A stretch of 64,000 bases of DNA from an uncultured Clostridia bacterium (GCA_930990065.1 CAKNOA010000008.1:1-64000); one strand, 5' to 3'; shown: positions 32,589-45,210, numbered from the stretch's first letter. Program-made: numbers and translations. The notes: generated from the sequence alone by a model not told the origin.

Positions 32589-32650
32589 TCAAAATATGGC
32601 GCCAAAAACGAAAAAGAAAAGGGATTTCCCACAAAATACGCGGAAATCCC

Positions 32651-32679
32651 TTGACAGTCCGAAAAATCTACCGTATACT
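32651..32679 (+). promoter_or_regulatory. Sigma-A promoter of rpoBC
   Basis: TTGACA (32651-32656), 17 bp, TATACT (32674-32679). The leader to rpoB is about 190 nt. rpoB therefore has its own strong promoter; ribosomal genes rplJ and rplL do not precede it. Confidence 0.85.
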
Positions 32680-32879
32680 ATTATACTGCATCATCATGGA
32701 TATGTATGTTCTGGTAACCTGCAAATACCATAGCACATTTCTTTGAAAAATGCAAGAGTTTGTTTAAATTGCCATCTGCCGGAAGGCGCCTGTTTTCCGG
32801 CAAAACGGTTCCCCCAATCGCCGCGCTTTGAAAAAAGAAAGGGCGGGGCGAAATACATGGATATGGAGTGATAGAGCCA

Positions 32880-35800
32880 ATGGTGAATGTCAAACCGGTG
32901 CAGTTGGGCCGCACAGAACGCATGAGCTTTTCGCGCATCAACGAAGTGCTGGGCATGCCGAACCTGATTGAGATCCAGAAGAACTCGTATAAGTGGTTTC
33001 TGGACGAAGGGCTGAAAGAGGTATTCCGTGACGTTTCCGGGATTACCGATTTTACCGGCAACCTGGTTCTAGACTTTGTTGATTACAAGCTGGATGACAA
33101 GCCCAATTACAGTGTGGAAGAGTGCAAAGAGCGCGACGCCACGTATGCAGCGGCTCTTCGGGTAAAAGCCCGTCTTCACAATCGTGAGACCGGCGAAGTG
33201 AAAGAATCCGAAGTGTTCATGGGAGATTTCCCTCTGATGACCGACAGCGGCACGTTTGTAATCAACGGGGCCGAACGTGTAATTGTTTCCCAGTTGGTTC
33301 GTTCCCCCGGCGTGTATTACAAAATGGAATACGACAAAACCGGTAAGGAACTGTATAGCTCCACGGTCATCCCGAACCGCGGTGCCTGGCTGGAATATGA
33401 AAACGATGCCAACGATGTCTTCTATGTGCGCATCGATAAAAACCGCAAACTGCCGGTAACCGTGTTCCTGCGTGCGCTGGGACTGGGTACCGACGAACAG
33501 CTGCGGGAATACTTCGGTACGGATGACCGTATCGAAGCCACCATCGAAAAGGACCCCACCAAAACCCAGGAAGAAGCCCTCTTCGAAGTGTACCGCCGCC
33601 TGCGTCCCAGCGAACCGCCGACGATTGAAAGTGCGCAGTCGCACATCAACGGCCTGTTCTTTGACGAACGCCGGTATGATCTGTCCCGCGTGGGCCGCTA
33701 TAAGTACAATAAGAAGCTGAACCTGTGCGGCCGTCTGGCCGGGCAGCAGCTGACCCAGCCCATTGTCAACCCCAGCACGGGCGAAGTGATGGCCGAAGCC
33801 GGTACGGTGGTATCCCGTGAACTGGCTACGGAAATGGACGACGCCGGTGTGACGGTGGCTTATGTGCAGGTAGGCGACCGGGAAGTCAAGATTATTTCCA
33901 ATGGCATGGTGGATATTCAGAAATACGTTTCCTTCGATGCCAAAGAGGAATGCGATATCAATGAACGTGTGCGCTATGTGGTGCTCAGCGAAATTCTGGA
34001 CGCCTGCGGGGACAATGAAGAAGCCCTCAAGGACATGATCCGCGCCCGTCATGATGAATTGATTCCGAAACACATCATCCTGGACGACATTTTCTCCACG
34101 GTGAACTATATGAACTGCCTGGCCATGGGCCTTGGCACCACCGATGATATCGACCACCTGGGCAACCGCCGTATTCGTTCGGTAGGCGAACTGCTGCAGA
34201 ATCAGTTCCGCATTGGGTTCTCCCGGTTGGAACGCGTGATTCGTGAACGGATGACGCTGCAGGCACAGGAAGCGGACCAGCTCACGCCCCACACCCTGAT
34301 CAACATCCGTCCGGTGGTAGCGGCCATTAAAGAATTCTTCGGTTCTTCGCCGCTGTCCCAGTTCATGGATCAGACGAACCCCCTGGCCGAACTGACGCAC
34401 AAGCGCCGTCTGTCGGCTTTGGGCCCCGGCGGCCTGTCCCGTGACCGCGCCGGGTTCGAAGTGCGTGACGTACACTATACACATTACGGCCGTATGTGTC
34501 CTATTGAAACGCCTGAAGGACCTAACATCGGGTTGATCTCGTACCTGGCTACGTTTGCCCGCATCAATGAATACGGGTTTATCGAAACGCCGTATCGCCG
34601 CGTCGAAAAAGGCACCGGCCATGTAACCGACGAAGTGCTGTATATGACGGCCGATATGGAAGACGAATACGTGGTTATCCAGGCGAACGAACCCCTGGAT
34701 GAAAACAACTGCTTTGCGAACCAGAAAGTGGTTGGCCGTTACCGCGACAACTTCGTGGAAGTAGACCGCCGCGAAGCGGACTTCATGGACGTATCGCCTC
34801 GAATGGTCGTTTCGGTGGCTACGGCTATGATCCCGTTCCTGGAAAACGACGACGCCAACCGTGCTCTGATGGGTTCGAACATGCAGCGGCAGGCTGTTCC
34901 GCTGTTGCGTACTGAAGCGCCTATTGTCGGGACCGGTATGGAATACAAAGCCGGCGTGGACAGCGGCGTGTGTGTGCTGGCCCGCCGCGGCGGTGTGGTG
35001 CGTAGCGTCAGCGCTGACGAAGTGCGTGTCACGGCCGACAACGGCGAAACCGATATTTACCACATCCTGAAGTTCATGCGTTCCAACCAGAGCACCTGTA
35101 TCAACCAGGTACCGGTGGTGAACCGCGGTGAACGGGTGGAAAAGGGCGATGTCATCGCCGACGGCCCCGCCATTCACAATGGCGAAATTTCCCTGGGCAA
35201 AAACGCCCTGATCGGCTTTATGACCTGGGAAGGTTACAACTACGAAGACGCCGTTCTGATCAATGAAAAGATCGTGCGCGACGACGTGTACACCTCCATC
35301 CACATTGAAGAATATGAAATCGAAGCCCGCGACACCAAGTTGGGGCCGGAAGAAATCACCCGTGACATTCCCAATGTCAGCGAAGATCTGCTGCGGGATC
35401 TGGATGACCGCGGGATTATCCGTGTGGGCGCCGATGTGCGTGCCGGTGATATCCTGGTGGGGAAGGTAACGCCCAAGGGCGAAACGGAACTCACCGCGGA
35501 AGAACGCCTGCTGCGCGCGATCTTCGGTGAAAAAGCCAGAGAAGTGCGTGACACGTCTTTGCGTGTGCCGCACGGCGAATATGGCATCGTGGTGGATGTG
35601 AAAGTTTTCACCCGTGAGAACAGCCACGATGAACTGAGCCCCGGTGTAAACAAGGTGGTGCGCTGCTATATTGCCCAGAAGAGAAAGATCAGCGTGGGCG
35701 ACAAGATGGCAGGCCGTCACGGCAACAAGGGCGTTGTGTCCCGCATTTTGCCGCAGGAAGAAATGCCCTTCCTGCCCGACGGTACGCCGCTGGATATCGT

Positions 35801-36680
35801 GCTGAACCCCTTGGGCGTGCCTTCCCGTATGAACATCGGGCAGGTACTGGAAGTGCACCTGGGCTATGCGGCCCGTGCACTGGGCTGGAAGATCATGACG
35901 CCCGTCTTCGACGGTGCCCATGAAAGCGACATTCGCGATGCGTTTGCTCTGGCCCATGAAAAATGGTATAACCCCGAAACGCCGCTGAACCCGGCTGATT
36001 TCGGTGATAAGATCGACTTTAGCAAAATCGACCTGACCCCCGACTGCAAAACGACCGTCTACGATGGCCGTACCGGTGAAAAGTTCGAAAACCGCGTCAC
36101 GGTGGGTGTGATGTATTACCTGAAGCTGCACCACCTGGTCGATGATAAAATCCATGCCCGTTCCACCGGTCCGTACTCGCTGGTTACGCAGCAGCCTCTG
36201 GGTGGTAAAGCCCAGTTCGGCGGCCAGCGTTTCGGCGAAATGGAAGTGTGGGCGCTGGAAGCGTACGGCGCGGCTTATACCCTGCAGGAAATCCTGACTG
36301 TGAAGTCGGACGATGTGGTCGGCCGTGTGAAGACGTACGAAGCCATTGTCAAGGGCCAGAATATTCCGAAGCCCGGTGTGCCTGAATCCTTCAAGGTGCT
36401 GATCAAAGAACTGCAGAGCTTGGGTCTGGATGTGAAAGTGCTGGATAAGGACGAACAGGAAATCGACCTGAAACAGAACTTTGACGATGATGACAACATG
36501 GGCTTTGCTCCCAGCGATTACGCCGACGAACTGACCAGTGGGGTGCAGGAAGGCGACGACATCGAAGGGTACACTGTGGAAGATCCCGACGAAGGCAACG
36601 ACTTCGGCTTTGACGATAGCATGGGCTTTGATGAAGCTCTGTTCAGCGATGAAGACTCGTCGGATTCGACGGATGAATAA
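32880..36680 (+). CDS. rpoB: RNA polymerase beta subunit
   Basis: 1266 residues, a compact Firmicute-type beta. [19 protein letters not shown] at the N-terminus, the rifampicin pocket [20 protein letters not shown] with wild-type key residues (D, H, R, S), GHEN-region [29 protein letters not shown] and [20 protein letters not shown] near the end. ATG 32880 gives [10 protein letters not shown]; the upstream in-frame GTG (32868) overlaps GGAG. An acidic, low-complexity tail (many Asp/Glu after residue 1200) is notable. rpoC starts 18 bp downstream. Confidence 0.97.
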   Translation: MVNVKPVQLGRTERMSFSRINEVLGMPNLIEIQKNSYKWFLDEGLKEVFRDVSGITDFTGNLVLDFVDYKLDDKPNYSVEECKERDATYAAALRVKARLHNRETGEVKESEVFMGDFPLMTDSGTFVINGAERVIVSQLVRSPGVYYKMEYDKTGKELYSSTVIPNRGAWLEYENDANDVFYVRIDKNRKLPVTVFLRALGLGTDEQLREYFGTDDRIEATIEKDPTKTQEEALFEVYRRLRPSEPPTIESAQSHINGLFFDERRYDLSRVGRYKYNKKLNLCGRLAGQQLTQPIVNPSTGEVMAEAGTVVSRELATEMDDAGVTVAYVQVGDREVKIISNGMVDIQKYVSFDAKEECDINERVRYVVLSEILDACGDNEEALKDMIRARHDELIPKHIILDDIFSTVNYMNCLAMGLGTTDDIDHLGNRRIRSVGELLQNQFRIGFSRLERVIRERMTLQAQEADQLTPHTLINIRPVVAAIKEFFGSSPLSQFMDQTNPLAELTHKRRLSALGPGGLSRDRAGFEVRDVHYTHYGRMCPIETPEGPNIGLISYLATFARINEYGFIETPYRRVEKGTGHVTDEVLYMTADMEDEYVVIQANEPLDENNCFANQKVVGRYRDNFVEVDRREADFMDVSPRMVVSVATAMIPFLENDDANRALMGSNMQRQAVPLLRTEAPIVGTGMEYKAGVDSGVCVLARRGGVVRSVSADEVRVTADNGETDIYHILKFMRSNQSTCINQVPVVNRGERVEKGDVIADGPAIHNGEISLGKNALIGFMTWEGYNYEDAVLINEKIVRDDVYTSIHIEEYEIEARDTKLGPEEITRDIPNVSEDLLRDLDDRGIIRVGADVRAGDILVGKVTPKGETELTAEERLLRAIFGEKAREVRDTSLRVPHGEYGIVVDVKVFTRENSHDELSPGVNKVVRCYIAQKRKISVGDKMAGRHGNKGVVSRILPQEEMPFLPDGTPLDIVLNPLGVPSRMNIGQVLEVHLGYAARALGWKIMTPVFDGAHESDIRDAFALAHEKWYNPETPLNPADFGDKIDFSKIDLTPDCKTTVYDGRTGEKFENRVTVGVMYYLKLHHLVDDKIHARSTGPYSLVTQQPLGGKAQFGGQRFGEMEVWALEAYGAAYTLQEILTVKSDDVVGRVKTYEAIVKGQNIPKPGVPESFKVLIKELQSLGLDVKVLDKDEQEIDLKQNFDDDDNMGFAPSDYADELTSGVQEGDDIEGYTVEDPDEGNDFGFDDSMGFDEALFSDEDSSDSTDE

Positions 36681-36697
36681 AAACAGGAGGTTACAGG

Positions 36698-39600
36698 ATG
36701 GAATTTACCGAGTTCGAATCGATTAAAATCGGCCTGGCTTCTCCCGACCAGATTCGCAACTGGTCCCATGGCGAAGTGAAAAAACCCGAAACGATTAACT
36801 ATCGTACTCTGAAACCCGAACGTGACGGCCTGTTCTGTGAACGGATTTTCGGGCCGACGAAGGACTGGGAATGCCACTGCGGCAAGTATAAGCGGATTCG
36901 TTATAAAGGTAAGGTGTGCGACCGCTGCGGTGTGGAAGTAACCCGCAGCAAAGTGCGCCGGGAACGGATGGGCCACATTGAGCTGGCCGCTCCGGTTTCC
37001 CATATCTGGTATTTTAAGGGCATTCCGTCCCGCATTGGTTTGATGCTGGACATTTCGCCCCGTATGCTGGAAAAAGTGCTGTATTTTGCCCAGTATATTG
37101 TGACGGACCCCGGCAATGTGCGGGAACTGTCCAAAAAGCAGATGCTCACGGAAAAAGAATACCGCGATCTGCGTGAAAAATATGAAGACGATTTCCAGGC
37201 GGGCATGGGGGCCGAAGCCATCAAAAAGCTGCTGGAAGAAATCGATTTGGAAGCCCTGTCCCAGGACCTGAAAACGGAACTGGAACATGCTTCCGGCCAG
37301 AAGCGTGTGCGTATCCTCAAGCGCCTGGAAGTGGTGGAATCCTTCCGCCTGTCGGGGAACCGCCCCGAATGGATGATCCTGGATGTTGTTCCGGTCATCC
37401 CGCCGGATATCCGCCCCATGGTACAGCTGGACGGCGGCCGTTTTGCCACGTCGGATCTTAACGACCTGTATCGCCGGGTGATTAACCGGAATAACCGTTT
37501 AAAGCGCCTGTTGGAACTGGGCGCGCCGGATATCATTGTCCGCAACGAAAAGCGCATGCTGCAGGAAGCGGTGGACGCCCTGATCGACAACGGCCGCCGT
37601 GGCCGTCCCGTGACCGGGCCGAACAACCGCCCGCTCAAATCCCTGTCCGATATGCTCAAGGGCAAACAGGGCCGGTTCCGTCAGAACCTGCTGGGCAAGC
37701 GTGTTGACTATTCCGGCCGTTCCGTTATCGTGGTTGGGCCCGAACTGAAAATGTATCAGTGCGGTCTGCCCAAAGAAATGGCACTGGAACTGTTCAAACC
37801 CTTTGTCATGAAGCGCCTGGTGGAAACTAACGCCGTTGGAAATATTAAGGCGGCTCGTAAAGCCGTTGAACGCGCCAAGCCCGAAGTATGGGATGCTTTG
37901 GAAGTGGTCATTAAGGGTCACCCCGTGCTGCTCAACCGTGCTCCTACGCTGCACCGCTTGGGTATCCAGGCATTTGAACCCGTACTGGTGGAAGGCCGCG
38001 CCCTGAAACTGCACCCGCTGGCTTGTACGGCTTATAACGCCGACTTCGACGGCGACCAGATGGCTGTGCACGTACCGCTGTCGGCTGAAGCGCAGGCAGA
38101 AGCCCGCTTTTTGATGCTGGCAGCCAACAACCTGCTCAAACCCTCCGATGGCCGTCCGGTAACCGTGCCGACTCAGGACATGGTGCTGGGGTCCTACTGG
38201 CTGACGTTGGACCGCGATGGGCAGATTGGCGAAGGCAAGATCTTCCGCGATGTAAACGAAGCTTTGATGGCGTACGATACCCATGTGGTAAACCTGCAGT
38301 CGAAGATTAAGGTGCGCCGCACCGGGATTTGGAACGGCGAACCGATTGAAGACCTGATCGATACCACGGTAGGGAAGATCATTTTCAACCGTCCCATTCC
38401 GCAGGATCTGGGGTATGTGGACCGCACCAAGCGGGAAAATGCCCTGAAGTTTGAAATTGACTTCCTAGTAGGGAAGAAGCAGCTGGGCAAAATTATTGAA
38501 CGGTGCATCAAGGTGCATGGCACGGCCATGACCAGTGAAGTGCTGGACGATATCAAGGCCCAGGGCTATAAGTACTCCACCCTCAGCGCCATCACGGTGG
38601 CCGTTGGCGATGCGACAATCCCGAAGGAAAAGAAAGAGATTATCGCAGAAGCCGAAGCCCAGATCGATGAAATCACCGATGAGTTCCGCGATGGCTTGCT
38701 CAGTGATAATGAACGGTACAACGCCGTTCTGAAGACCTGGGAAAAGGCGACCAACGACGTAACCGATGCCCTGCAGAAGGGTCTGGACCGTTACAACCCC
38801 ATTTATATGATGGCCGACTCCGGTGCTCGTGGTACCATGAGCCAGATTCGTCAGCTGGCCGGTATGCGTGGCCTGATCGCCAACACCTCCGGTAAGACGA
38901 TCGAAATTCCTATTCGTGCGAACTACCGTGAAGGCCTGAACATCCTCGAATACTTCATTTCGTCCCGTGGTGCCCGGAAAGGCCTGGCCGATACGGCTCT
39001 GCGTACGGCGGACTCCGGTTACCTGACCCGCCGTCTGGTCGACGTTTCCCAGGACGTAATCATCCGGGAAGAAGACTGCGGTGCGACCGATGGACTGGAA
39101 ATCTTCGACATCCGCGAAGGTAGCGAAGCCATCGAAAGCTTGCATGAACGTCTGCAGGGCCGCTTCCTGGTACAGGATTTCTGTGATCCCGAAACCGGTG
39201 AAGTGCTGGTTTCCAAAGATAAGATGATGGATGACCATGACGCCGACATCATTGTGGGCCATGGCGTGGAACGCATCAAGATCCGTTCCATCCTGAACTG
39301 CCGCGCCAAACACGGTGTGTGCAAAAAGTGCTACGGTTCCAACCTGGCCAACGGCCAGCCGGTTACCGTGGGTGAAGCCGTTGGTATTATCGCGGCTCAG
39401 TCCATCGGTGAACCCGGTACGCAGCTGACCATGCGTACATTCCACACCGGCGGTGTTGCCAGTGCGGAAGATATTACCCAGGGTCTGCCCCGCGTAGAAG
39501 AACTGTTCGAAGGCCGCCGCCCGAAACACCTGGCCATCCTCAGCGAAATTCCCGGTGTGGTGAACTTTGAAGATATCAAGAAAAACCGCCATGTGGTGGT

Positions 39601-40258
39601 AACCAATACCGAAACCGGCGACAGCAAATCGTACCTGATTCCGTTCGGTTCCCGTATTCGTGTACACGAAGGGGACGTGGTCGAAGCGGGTGCCCGGCTG
39701 ACCGAAGGTTCCGTGAACCCCCACGACGTGCTCACCATCAATGGGGCCCAGGCTGTGCAGGATTATCTGATCCAGGAAGTGCAGCGTGTGTACCGGATGC
39801 AGGGCGTAGATATCAACGATAAGCACATCGAAGTTATCGTCCGGCAGATGATGCGCAAAGTCCGCGTGGAAGATGCGGGCAGCACAGGCCTCTTGCCGGC
39901 GTCCATGGCCGACAAGCTGGAAGTGGAACTGGCCAACGAAGAGATTCGCCGCCGCATTGCTGAAGGCGAAACCGACCTGAAGGAAGCAACCGTAACGCCG
40001 GTGCTGCTGGGTATCACCAAAGCCTCGCTGGCTACCGATTCGTTCCTGTCGGCCGCTTCGTTCCAGGAAACGACCCGCGTACTGACCGATGCTGCGATTA
40101 AGGGCAAATCCGACCCGCTGCTGGGCCTGAAAGAAAACGTCATTATCGGCAAACTGATTCCGGCCGGTACCGGTATGCAGTGCTACAGTGACGTGACCGT
40201 GGAAGATGTAACCCAGCCGGAAAAAAATGAAAAAGAAGACTTGACAAATGCTGGTTGA
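36698..40258 (+). CDS. rpoC: RNA polymerase beta-prime subunit
   Basis: 1186 residues. N-terminal zinc ribbon [20 protein letters not shown], the catalytic loop [17 protein letters not shown] with three Asp binding Mg, the second zinc site [13 protein letters not shown], and trigger-loop region [28 protein letters not shown] precedes ATG 36698. The last codons overlap the promoter of the str operon. Confidence 0.97.
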   Translation: MEFTEFESIKIGLASPDQIRNWSHGEVKKPETINYRTLKPERDGLFCERIFGPTKDWECHCGKYKRIRYKGKVCDRCGVEVTRSKVRRERMGHIELAAPVSHIWYFKGIPSRIGLMLDISPRMLEKVLYFAQYIVTDPGNVRELSKKQMLTEKEYRDLREKYEDDFQAGMGAEAIKKLLEEIDLEALSQDLKTELEHASGQKRVRILKRLEVVESFRLSGNRPEWMILDVVPVIPPDIRPMVQLDGGRFATSDLNDLYRRVINRNNRLKRLLELGAPDIIVRNEKRMLQEAVDALIDNGRRGRPVTGPNNRPLKSLSDMLKGKQGRFRQNLLGKRVDYSGRSVIVVGPELKMYQCGLPKEMALELFKPFVMKRLVETNAVGNIKAARKAVERAKPEVWDALEVVIKGHPVLLNRAPTLHRLGIQAFEPVLVEGRALKLHPLACTAYNADFDGDQMAVHVPLSAEAQAEARFLMLAANNLLKPSDGRPVTVPTQDMVLGSYWLTLDRDGQIGEGKIFRDVNEALMAYDTHVVNLQSKIKVRRTGIWNGEPIEDLIDTTVGKIIFNRPIPQDLGYVDRTKRENALKFEIDFLVGKKQLGKIIERCIKVHGTAMTSEVLDDIKAQGYKYSTLSAITVAVGDATIPKEKKEIIAEAEAQIDEITDEFRDGLLSDNERYNAVLKTWEKATNDVTDALQKGLDRYNPIYMMADSGARGTMSQIRQLAGMRGLIANTSGKTIEIPIRANYREGLNILEYFISSRGARKGLADTALRTADSGYLTRRLVDVSQDVIIREEDCGATDGLEIFDIREGSEAIESLHERLQGRFLVQDFCDPETGEVLVSKDKMMDDHDADIIVGHGVERIKIRSILNCRAKHGVCKKCYGSNLANGQPVTVGEAVGIIAAQSIGEPGTQLTMRTFHTGGVASAEDITQGLPRVEELFEGRRPKHLAILSEIPGVVNFEDIKKNRHVVVTNTETGDSKSYLIPFGSRIRVHEGDVVEAGARLTEGSVNPHDVLTINGAQAVQDYLIQEVQRVYRMQGVDINDKHIEVIVRQMMRKVRVEDAGSTGLLPASMADKLEVELANEEIRRRIAEGETDLKEATVTPVLLGITKASLATDSFLSAASFQETTRVLTDAAIKGKSDPLLGLKENVIIGKLIPAGTGMQCYSDVTVEDVTQPEKNEKEDLTNAG

Positions 40259-40270
40259 TTCCTGTATAAT
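40241..40270 (+). promoter_or_regulatory. Sigma-A promoter of the str operon inside the end of rpoC
   Basis: TTGACA (40241-40246), 18 bp, TATAAT (40265-40270). The -35 lies in rpoC coding sequence. It gives rpsL-rpsG-fusA-tuf a promoter separate from rpoBC. Confidence 0.85.
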
Positions 40271-40296
40271 CAGTGCTTGGGATAGTCTGTAGGAAA

Positions 40297-40331
40297 ACAG
40301 TATCCTGCCTCGCTTTGGGGCAGGATACTGT
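40297..40331 (+). promoter_or_regulatory. Stable hairpin in the str operon leader
   Basis: ACAGTATCCTGCC and GGCAGGATACTGT form a perfect 13 bp stem with a 9-base loop about 20 nt after the transcription start; no T run follows. A second perfect inverted repeat AAATGGGA-TT-TCCCATTT lies at 40405-40422. The leader is about 180 nt, long enough for ribosomal-protein feedback, which is inference. Confidence 0.65.
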
Positions 40332-40457
40332 GCTGTACAGAATCTTTTAAGAAGAGGGTATATTTTCCAGCCCTGCGGGTTATCCTATTGACAGTTTGCT
40401 GTGTAAATGGGATTTCCCATTTCACATATTGATTTTTCAGGCAAGGAGGTGTCATGT

Positions 40458-40886
40458 TTGCCTACTTTTAATCAGCTGGTTCATACCGGTCGCGAAGTTG
40501 CTCAGAAGAAGAGCAAGGCCCCTGCACTGCTCAAAGGTTGGAACTCCAAGAAGAGAGTGGCCATCAATCAGGCTTCTCCCCAGAAGCGTGGTGTGTGCAC
40601 GTCCGTAAAGACCGCTACCCCCAAGAAGCCTAACTCGGCTCTGCGTAAGATCGCTCGTGTGCGTCTGTCCAATGGGGTAGAAGTTACGGCTTATATCCCC
40701 GGTGTTGGTCACAACCTGCAGGAACACAGCGTCGTCATGATTCGTGGCGGCCGTGTAAAGGACGTTCCCGGTGTTCCGTACCACATTATCCGTGGTGCTC
40801 TGGATGCCCAGGGCGTTGCCAAGCGTATGCAGGCCCGTTCCAAGTACGGTGCGAAGCGTCCCAAGGCTGGCGCTGCGAAGAAGTAA
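40458..40886 (+). CDS. rpsL: Ribosomal protein S12
   Basis: 142 residues. [32 protein letters not shown] and [17 protein letters not shown] are standard; lysines at the two streptomycin loops (TPKKPNS, RVKDVPG) are wild type. Start is TTG at 40458: AAGGAGGT (40443-40450) is 7 bp before it and the conserved PTFNQL follows at once. An ATG at 40454 in another frame would give only MFAYF and stop. The family N-terminus rules out the longer in-frame ATG at 40407. Confidence 0.95.
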   Translation: MPTFNQLVHTGREVAQKKSKAPALLKGWNSKKRVAINQASPQKRGVCTSVKTATPKKPNSALRKIARVRLSNGVEVTAYIPGVGHNLQEHSVVMIRGGRVKDVPGVPYHIIRGALDAQGVAKRMQARSKYGAKRPKAGAAKK

Positions 40887-41047
40887 TTTTTCGCGAATAG
40901 CCTGATGATTTGACTGATTTCACGGTGGCTCCTGCCGGGTGGACCCGGTAGAAGGCGTTTATATAAAGCGCCTCTTGGATGGCCGAGCGGAAGTTATGTC
41001 ATACTTTCGAGTACCTATGATATCATTCTTGTGAAGGAGGGAAGATT

Positions 41048-41518
41048 ATGCCGAGAAGAGGCAACATTGCAAAGCGCGACGTATTACCCGATCCGCTTTA
41101 CAATTCCAAACTCGTAACCCGTTTGATTAACAATATCATGCTCGACGGTAAAAAGGGTGTGGCCCAGAAAATCGTGTACGGTGCATTTGATATTGTCGGC
41201 GAAAAAACTGGTAAGGATCCCCTCGAGGTGTTTGAGCAGGCCATGGAAAATGTCATGCCCAGCCTCGAAGTAAAGGCCCGTCGTGTAGGCGGCGCGACCT
41301 ATCAGGTTCCTATGGAAGTTCGTCCGGAGAGAAGACAGACCCTGGGTCTGCGCTGGATCTCCAACTACTCCAGACTGCGCAGCGAAAAGACCATGCGCGA
41401 AAGACTGGCTGCTGAAATCCTTGATGCAGTGAACGGTGTGGGCGGCGCTGCCAAAAAGTGCGACGATGTGCACAAGATGGCCGAAGCCAACAAGGCGTTC
41501 GCACATTTCAGATGGTAA
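41048..41518 (+). CDS. rpsG: Ribosomal protein S7
   Basis: 156 residues. [56 protein letters not shown] and [11 protein letters not shown] fit S7, which starts assembly of the 30S head. AAGGAGG precedes ATG 41048. The 161 bp gap after rpsL has small inverted repeats (CCGGGT-GG-ACCCGG and AGGCG...CGCCT); S7 represses its own operon in some bacteria through a site in this gap, which here is only a possibility. Confidence 0.96.
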   Translation: MPRRGNIAKRDVLPDPLYNSKLVTRLINNIMLDGKKGVAQKIVYGAFDIVGEKTGKDPLEVFEQAMENVMPSLEVKARRVGGATYQVPMEVRPERRQTLGLRWISNYSRLRSEKTMRERLAAEILDAVNGVGGAAKKCDDVHKMAEANKAFAHFRW

Positions 41519-41560
41519 TCAAATCCGCATAACGGATGGTACTAAAACAAGGAGGAAGCT

Positions 41561-43642
41561 ATGCCAAGACAGGTATCTCTGGAGAAAACCCGTAATATCG
41601 GCATCATGGCTCACATCGATGCTGGTAAAACCACTACCACCGAGCGTATCCTGTTTTACACCGGTGTAAACTACAAAATCGGTGAAACGCACGATGGTGC
41701 TGCTACGATGGACTGGATGGCACAGGAGCAGGAGAGAGGTATCACGATTACGTCTGCTGCTACCACTTGCTTCTGGAGAAACCACAGAATCAACATCATC
41801 GACACCCCCGGCCACGTGGACTTCACGGTAGAAGTGCAGCGTTCTCTGCGTGTACTGGACGGTTCGGTAACGGTATTCTGTGCAAAGGGCGGCGTAGAAC
41901 CGCAGTCTGAAACCGTATGGCGTCAGGCTGAAGAATACAAAGTCCCGCGTATGGCGTATGTAAACAAGATGGACATCATGGGCGCCGATTTCTATCGCGT
42001 CGTCGACATGATGAAAGAACGTCTGAAGTGCAACGCTGTGCCGATTCAGCTGCCCATCGGCAGTGAAGACACCTTCCGCGGTGTGATCGACTTGGTCACC
42101 ATGCGTGCGGAAGTATACTATGATGATCTGGGCAAGGACATGCGTGACGAGGAAATCCCGGACGACATGAAGGAACTTGCCGAAAAATATCACACGGAAC
42201 TGATCGAACACGTGGTCGAACAGGACGAAGCTCTGATGGAAAAATACTTCGAAGGTGAAGAAATCACCGTCGATGAAATCAAAGCGACGATCCGTAAGTC
42301 CACCATTGCGAACACCATGGTTCCTGTGACCTGCGGTACGTCTTACCGCAACAAAGGCGTTCAGAAACTGCTGGATGCCATTGTGGACTATATGCCTGCT
42401 CCTACCGACGTTCCGGCTATCAAGGGGGTTAACCCGGAAACCGGGGAAGAAGAAGAGCGTCATTCGTCCGATGACGAACCTTTTGCCGCTTTGGCGTTCA
42501 AGATCGCTACGGACCCCTTCGTTGGGAAACTGGCGTTCTTCCGCGTATACTCCGGTACGGTGGAAGCCGGTACCACGGTATACAACTCGGTAAAAGATGA
42601 TGACGAACGGATGGGCCGTATTCTGCAGATGCACGCCAACCACCGTCAGGATATCCCCAAAGTGTATGCGGGTGATATCGCGGCAGCTGTTGGTCTGAAA
42701 AACACCACCACGGGTGATACGCTCTGCGACGAAAAGCATCCGATCGTGCTCGAATCCATGAAATTCCCGGATCCGGTTATCCGTGTGGCCATCGAGCCCA
42801 AGACGAAAGCCGGTCAGGAAAAGATGGGCATTGCGCTGGCGAAACTGGCGGAAGAAGACCCCACCTTCAAGGCTTATACCGATGAAGAAACGGGCCAGAC
42901 CATTATCGCTGGTATGGGCGAACTGCATCTGGAAATCATCGTTGACCGCCTGATGCGTGAATTCAAGGTGGAAGCCAACGTTGGTGCCCCGCAGGTTGCT
43001 TATAAAGAGACCATCCGTAAGCCGGCAGACGTGGATTACAAGTATAAGCGTCAGTCCGGTGGTAGCGGCCAGTATGGTCACGTTAAGATTAAAGTGGAAC
43101 CCAACCCCGGCAAGGGCTACGAATTTGTCAATGCCGTACAGGGCGGTGCCATCCCGAAGGAATATATCCCCGCTGTTGACGCCGGTATCCAGGGCGCTAT
43201 GCTCAGTGGTGTGCTGGCCGGTTACCCGGTTGTGGATGTAAAGGTCACGCTGTATGATGGTTCTTATCATGAAGTGGACTCCTCGGAAATGGCCTTTAAG
43301 ATCGCCGGCTCCATCGCCTTCAAAGAGGCTATGAAGAAGGCTGATCCGGTTCTGCTTGAACCCATCATGAAGGTTGTCGTTGTGGTGCCCGATGAATATA
43401 TGGGCGACGTGATCGGCGACCTGAACAGCCGTCGCGGCATGATCCTGGGCATGGATGCTGTTACCGGTGCCCAGCAGATCAACTCGGAAGTTCCGCTGAG
43501 CTCGATGTTCGGTTATGCTACCGACATGCGTTCTCGTACGCAGGGCCGCGGACAGTACGTGATGGAACCGGCTCATTATGCCGAAGTCCCGAAGTCCGTA
43601 TCCGAAGAAATCATTTCCAAGCGCTCGAAAAAGTCGGAATAA
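41561..43642 (+). CDS. fusA: Elongation factor G
   Basis: GTPase that drives translocation. 693 residues: G1 [17 protein letters not shown]2 [13 protein letters not shown]3 [13 protein letters not shown]4 NKMD, then domains II-V ([54 protein letters not shown]). AAGGAGG before ATG 41561. Codon use shifts toward GCT, GTT and CGT compared with earlier genes, as expected for high expression. Confidence 0.97.
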   Translation: MPRQVSLEKTRNIGIMAHIDAGKTTTTERILFYTGVNYKIGETHDGAATMDWMAQEQERGITITSAATTCFWRNHRINIIDTPGHVDFTVEVQRSLRVLDGSVTVFCAKGGVEPQSETVWRQAEEYKVPRMAYVNKMDIMGADFYRVVDMMKERLKCNAVPIQLPIGSEDTFRGVIDLVTMRAEVYYDDLGKDMRDEEIPDDMKELAEKYHTELIEHVVEQDEALMEKYFEGEEITVDEIKATIRKSTIANTMVPVTCGTSYRNKGVQKLLDAIVDYMPAPTDVPAIKGVNPETGEEEERHSSDDEPFAALAFKIATDPFVGKLAFFRVYSGTVEAGTTVYNSVKDDDERMGRILQMHANHRQDIPKVYAGDIAAAVGLKNTTTGDTLCDEKHPIVLESMKFPDPVIRVAIEPKTKAGQEKMGIALAKLAEEDPTFKAYTDEETGQTIIAGMGELHLEIIVDRLMREFKVEANVGAPQVAYKETIRKPADVDYKYKRQSGGSGQYGHVKIKVEPNPGKGYEFVNAVQGGAIPKEYIPAVDAGIQGAMLSGVLAGYPVVDVKVTLYDGSYHEVDSSEMAFKIAGSIAFKEAMKKADPVLLEPIMKVVVVVPDEYMGDVIGDLNSRRGMILGMDAVTGAQQINSEVPLSSMFGYATDMRSRTQGRGQYVMEPAHYAEVPKSVSEEIISKRSKKSE

Positions 43643-43746
43643 TCCCGTACTTTTTCTGGATTGCTCTTGATTTTCTTTCCGTAAGTTGATAAAATTATTT
43701 TACCGACTGCGGAATTATGATTGCAAGAATAAGGAGGAACATTCCA

Positions 43747-44949
43747 ATGGCAAAGGAAAAATTCGAAAGAAATAAACCCCATGTAAACATTGGTACCATT
43801 GGCCACGTTGACCACGGCAAAACCACCCTGACCGCTGCTATCACGAAAGTGCTGGCTATGCAGGGCGAAGCCGACTTCATGGACTATGCCAACATCGATA
43901 AGGCTCCCGAAGAAAGAGCTCGTGGTATCACAATCAACACCGCTCACGTTGAATACCAGACCGAAAAGCGTCACTATGCTCACGTTGACTGCCCCGGCCA
44001 TGCTGACTATGTAAAGAACATGATCACCGGTGCTGCTCAGATGGACGGCGCTATCCTGGTTGTGTCCGCTGCTGACGGCCCCATGCCTCAGACTCGTGAA
44101 CACATCCTGCTGTCCCGTCAGGTAGGCGTGCCCTATATCGTTGTGTTCATGAACAAAGTTGACCAGGTTGACGATCCCGAACTGCTGGATCTGGTTGAAA
44201 TGGAAATTCGTGAACTGCTGAACGAATATGAATTCCCGGGCGACGACACCCCCATCATCAAGGGTTCCGCTCTGCAGGTGCTGGAATGCACCTCCACCGA
44301 CCCCAACGCTCCTGAATACAAGTGCATTCATGAACTGATGGACGCCGTTGACAACTATATCCCCACCCCCGAACGTAAAGCCGACCAGCCCTTCCTGATG
44401 CCTGTTGAAGACGTGTTCACCATCACGGGCCGTGGTACGGTTGCTACCGGCCGTGTGGAACGTGGCGTGCTGAAGATGAGCGAAGAAGTCGAAATCATCG
44501 GCCTGACCGAAGAACGCCGCAAGACGGTTGTTACCGGTATTGAAATGTTCCGCAAGCTGCTGGACTTCGCTGAAGCTGGCGATAACATCGGCGTGCTGCT
44601 GCGTGGCATTCAGAGAAACGAAATCGAACGTGGCCAGGTTCTGGCTAAGCCCGGCACCATTCATCCCCACACCAAGTTCAAGGGCCAGGTGTACGTTCTG
44701 ACCAAAGATGAAGGCGGCCGTCATACCCCGTTCTTCAACAACTATCGTCCTCAGTTCTACTTCAGAACGACCGACGTTACCGGTGTTATCACGCTGCCGG
44801 AAGGCACCGAAATGTGCATGCCCGGTGATAACGTTGTGATGGACGTTGAACTGATCACCCCCATCGCTATTGAAGTGGGCCTGCGTTTCGCTATCCGTGA
44901 AGGCGGCCACACGGTTGGTTCCGGCGTTGTAACCGCTATCAACGAATAA
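43747..44949 (+). CDS. tuf: Elongation factor Tu
   Basis: Carries aminoacyl-tRNA to the ribosome. 400 residues: G1 [15 protein letters not shown]2 [13 protein letters not shown]3 [14 protein letters not shown]4 [15 protein letters not shown] and a C-terminal barrel. AAGGAGG before ATG 43747. Codon use is strongly biased (GCT, GTT, CGT, AAG), the most biased in the window. Only copy seen here; terminator follows. Confidence 0.97.
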   Translation: MAKEKFERNKPHVNIGTIGHVDHGKTTLTAAITKVLAMQGEADFMDYANIDKAPEERARGITINTAHVEYQTEKRHYAHVDCPGHADYVKNMITGAAQMDGAILVVSAADGPMPQTREHILLSRQVGVPYIVVFMNKVDQVDDPELLDLVEMEIRELLNEYEFPGDDTPIIKGSALQVLECTSTDPNAPEYKCIHELMDAVDNYIPTPERKADQPFLMPVEDVFTITGRGTVATGRVERGVLKMSEEVEIIGLTEERRKTVVTGIEMFRKLLDFAEAGDNIGVLLRGIQRNEIERGQVLAKPGTIHPHTKFKGQVYVLTKDEGGRHTPFFNNYRPQFYFRTTDVTGVITLPEGTEMCMPGDNVVMDVELITPIAIEVGLRFAIREGGHTVGSGVVTAINE

Positions 44950-44967
44950 TTTCATAGCTTTTTAGCG

Positions 44968-45001
44968 GATACCGGCAGCTTTGCTGCCGGTATCTTTTTT
45001 T
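44968..45001 (+). terminator. Terminator of the str operon
   Basis: GATACCGGCAGC-TTT-GCTGCCGGTATC then TTTTTTT; perfect 12 bp stem. Confidence 0.92.
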
Positions 45002-45049
45002 GTACAAAAAAGATGGTGAATAAAAAATGCTTTTCTGTCGATTTGTCTA

Positions 45050-45078
45050 TGGACGCGGGAAAGAGGGTATGGTATACT
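45050..45078 (+). promoter_or_regulatory. Probable promoter of metK-luxS
   Basis: TATACT (45073-45078) with a weak -35 TGGACG (45050-45055) at 17 bp. The riboswitch begins about 18 bp downstream, which fixes the start region. Confidence 0.5.
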
Positions 45079-45095
45079 ATCAAACAACTGAATAA

Positions 45096-45202
45096 TCTCC
45101 TTATCAAGAGTGGCGGAGGGAACAGGCCCTATGATGCCCGGCAACCTGCGGCAGAAGCTGTGTTGGTGCCAATTCCTGCGGATGAAAACCGAGAGATGAG
45201 GT
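45096..45202 (+). ncRNA. SAM-I riboswitch (S-box)
   Basis: The S-box core is clear: CTTATCAAGAG then GGCGGAGGGAA, GGCCCTATGATGCCCGGCAA, CCTGCGG and GGTGCCAATTCC, closing with GAGAGATGAG. It binds S-adenosylmethionine and lets the following terminator form when SAM is high. It sits before metK, its commonest target. Confidence 0.95.
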
Positions 45203-45210
45203 TCGTTTGT

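Larger units (their letters stand above)
32507..32879 (+). other. Intergenic region and leader before rpoB
   Basis: 373 bp without a gene. It holds the terminator-like hairpin, a second inverted repeat AAGGGATTTCC/GGAAATCCCTT (32619-32652) running into the -35, the rpoB promoter, a leader hairpin TGCCGGAA/TTCCGGCA (32777-32802), and a four-codon ATG-GAT-ATG-GAG-TGA frame at 32857-32871 just before rpoB. Confidence 0.7.

Noticed and set aside
33069..36155. A 1028-codon open frame antisense to rpoB
   Set aside because: It is a shadow of rpoB codon bias: no family resemblance, no ribosome site, composition rich in His and Phe. Similar shadows oppose nrdD, fusA, tuf, carB and the lysozyme gene.
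40388..40393. TTGACA in the rpsL leader as a second promoter
   Set aside because: No -10 occurs 16-18 bp downstream; the place is filled by the inverted repeat AAATGGGA-TT-TCCCATTT.
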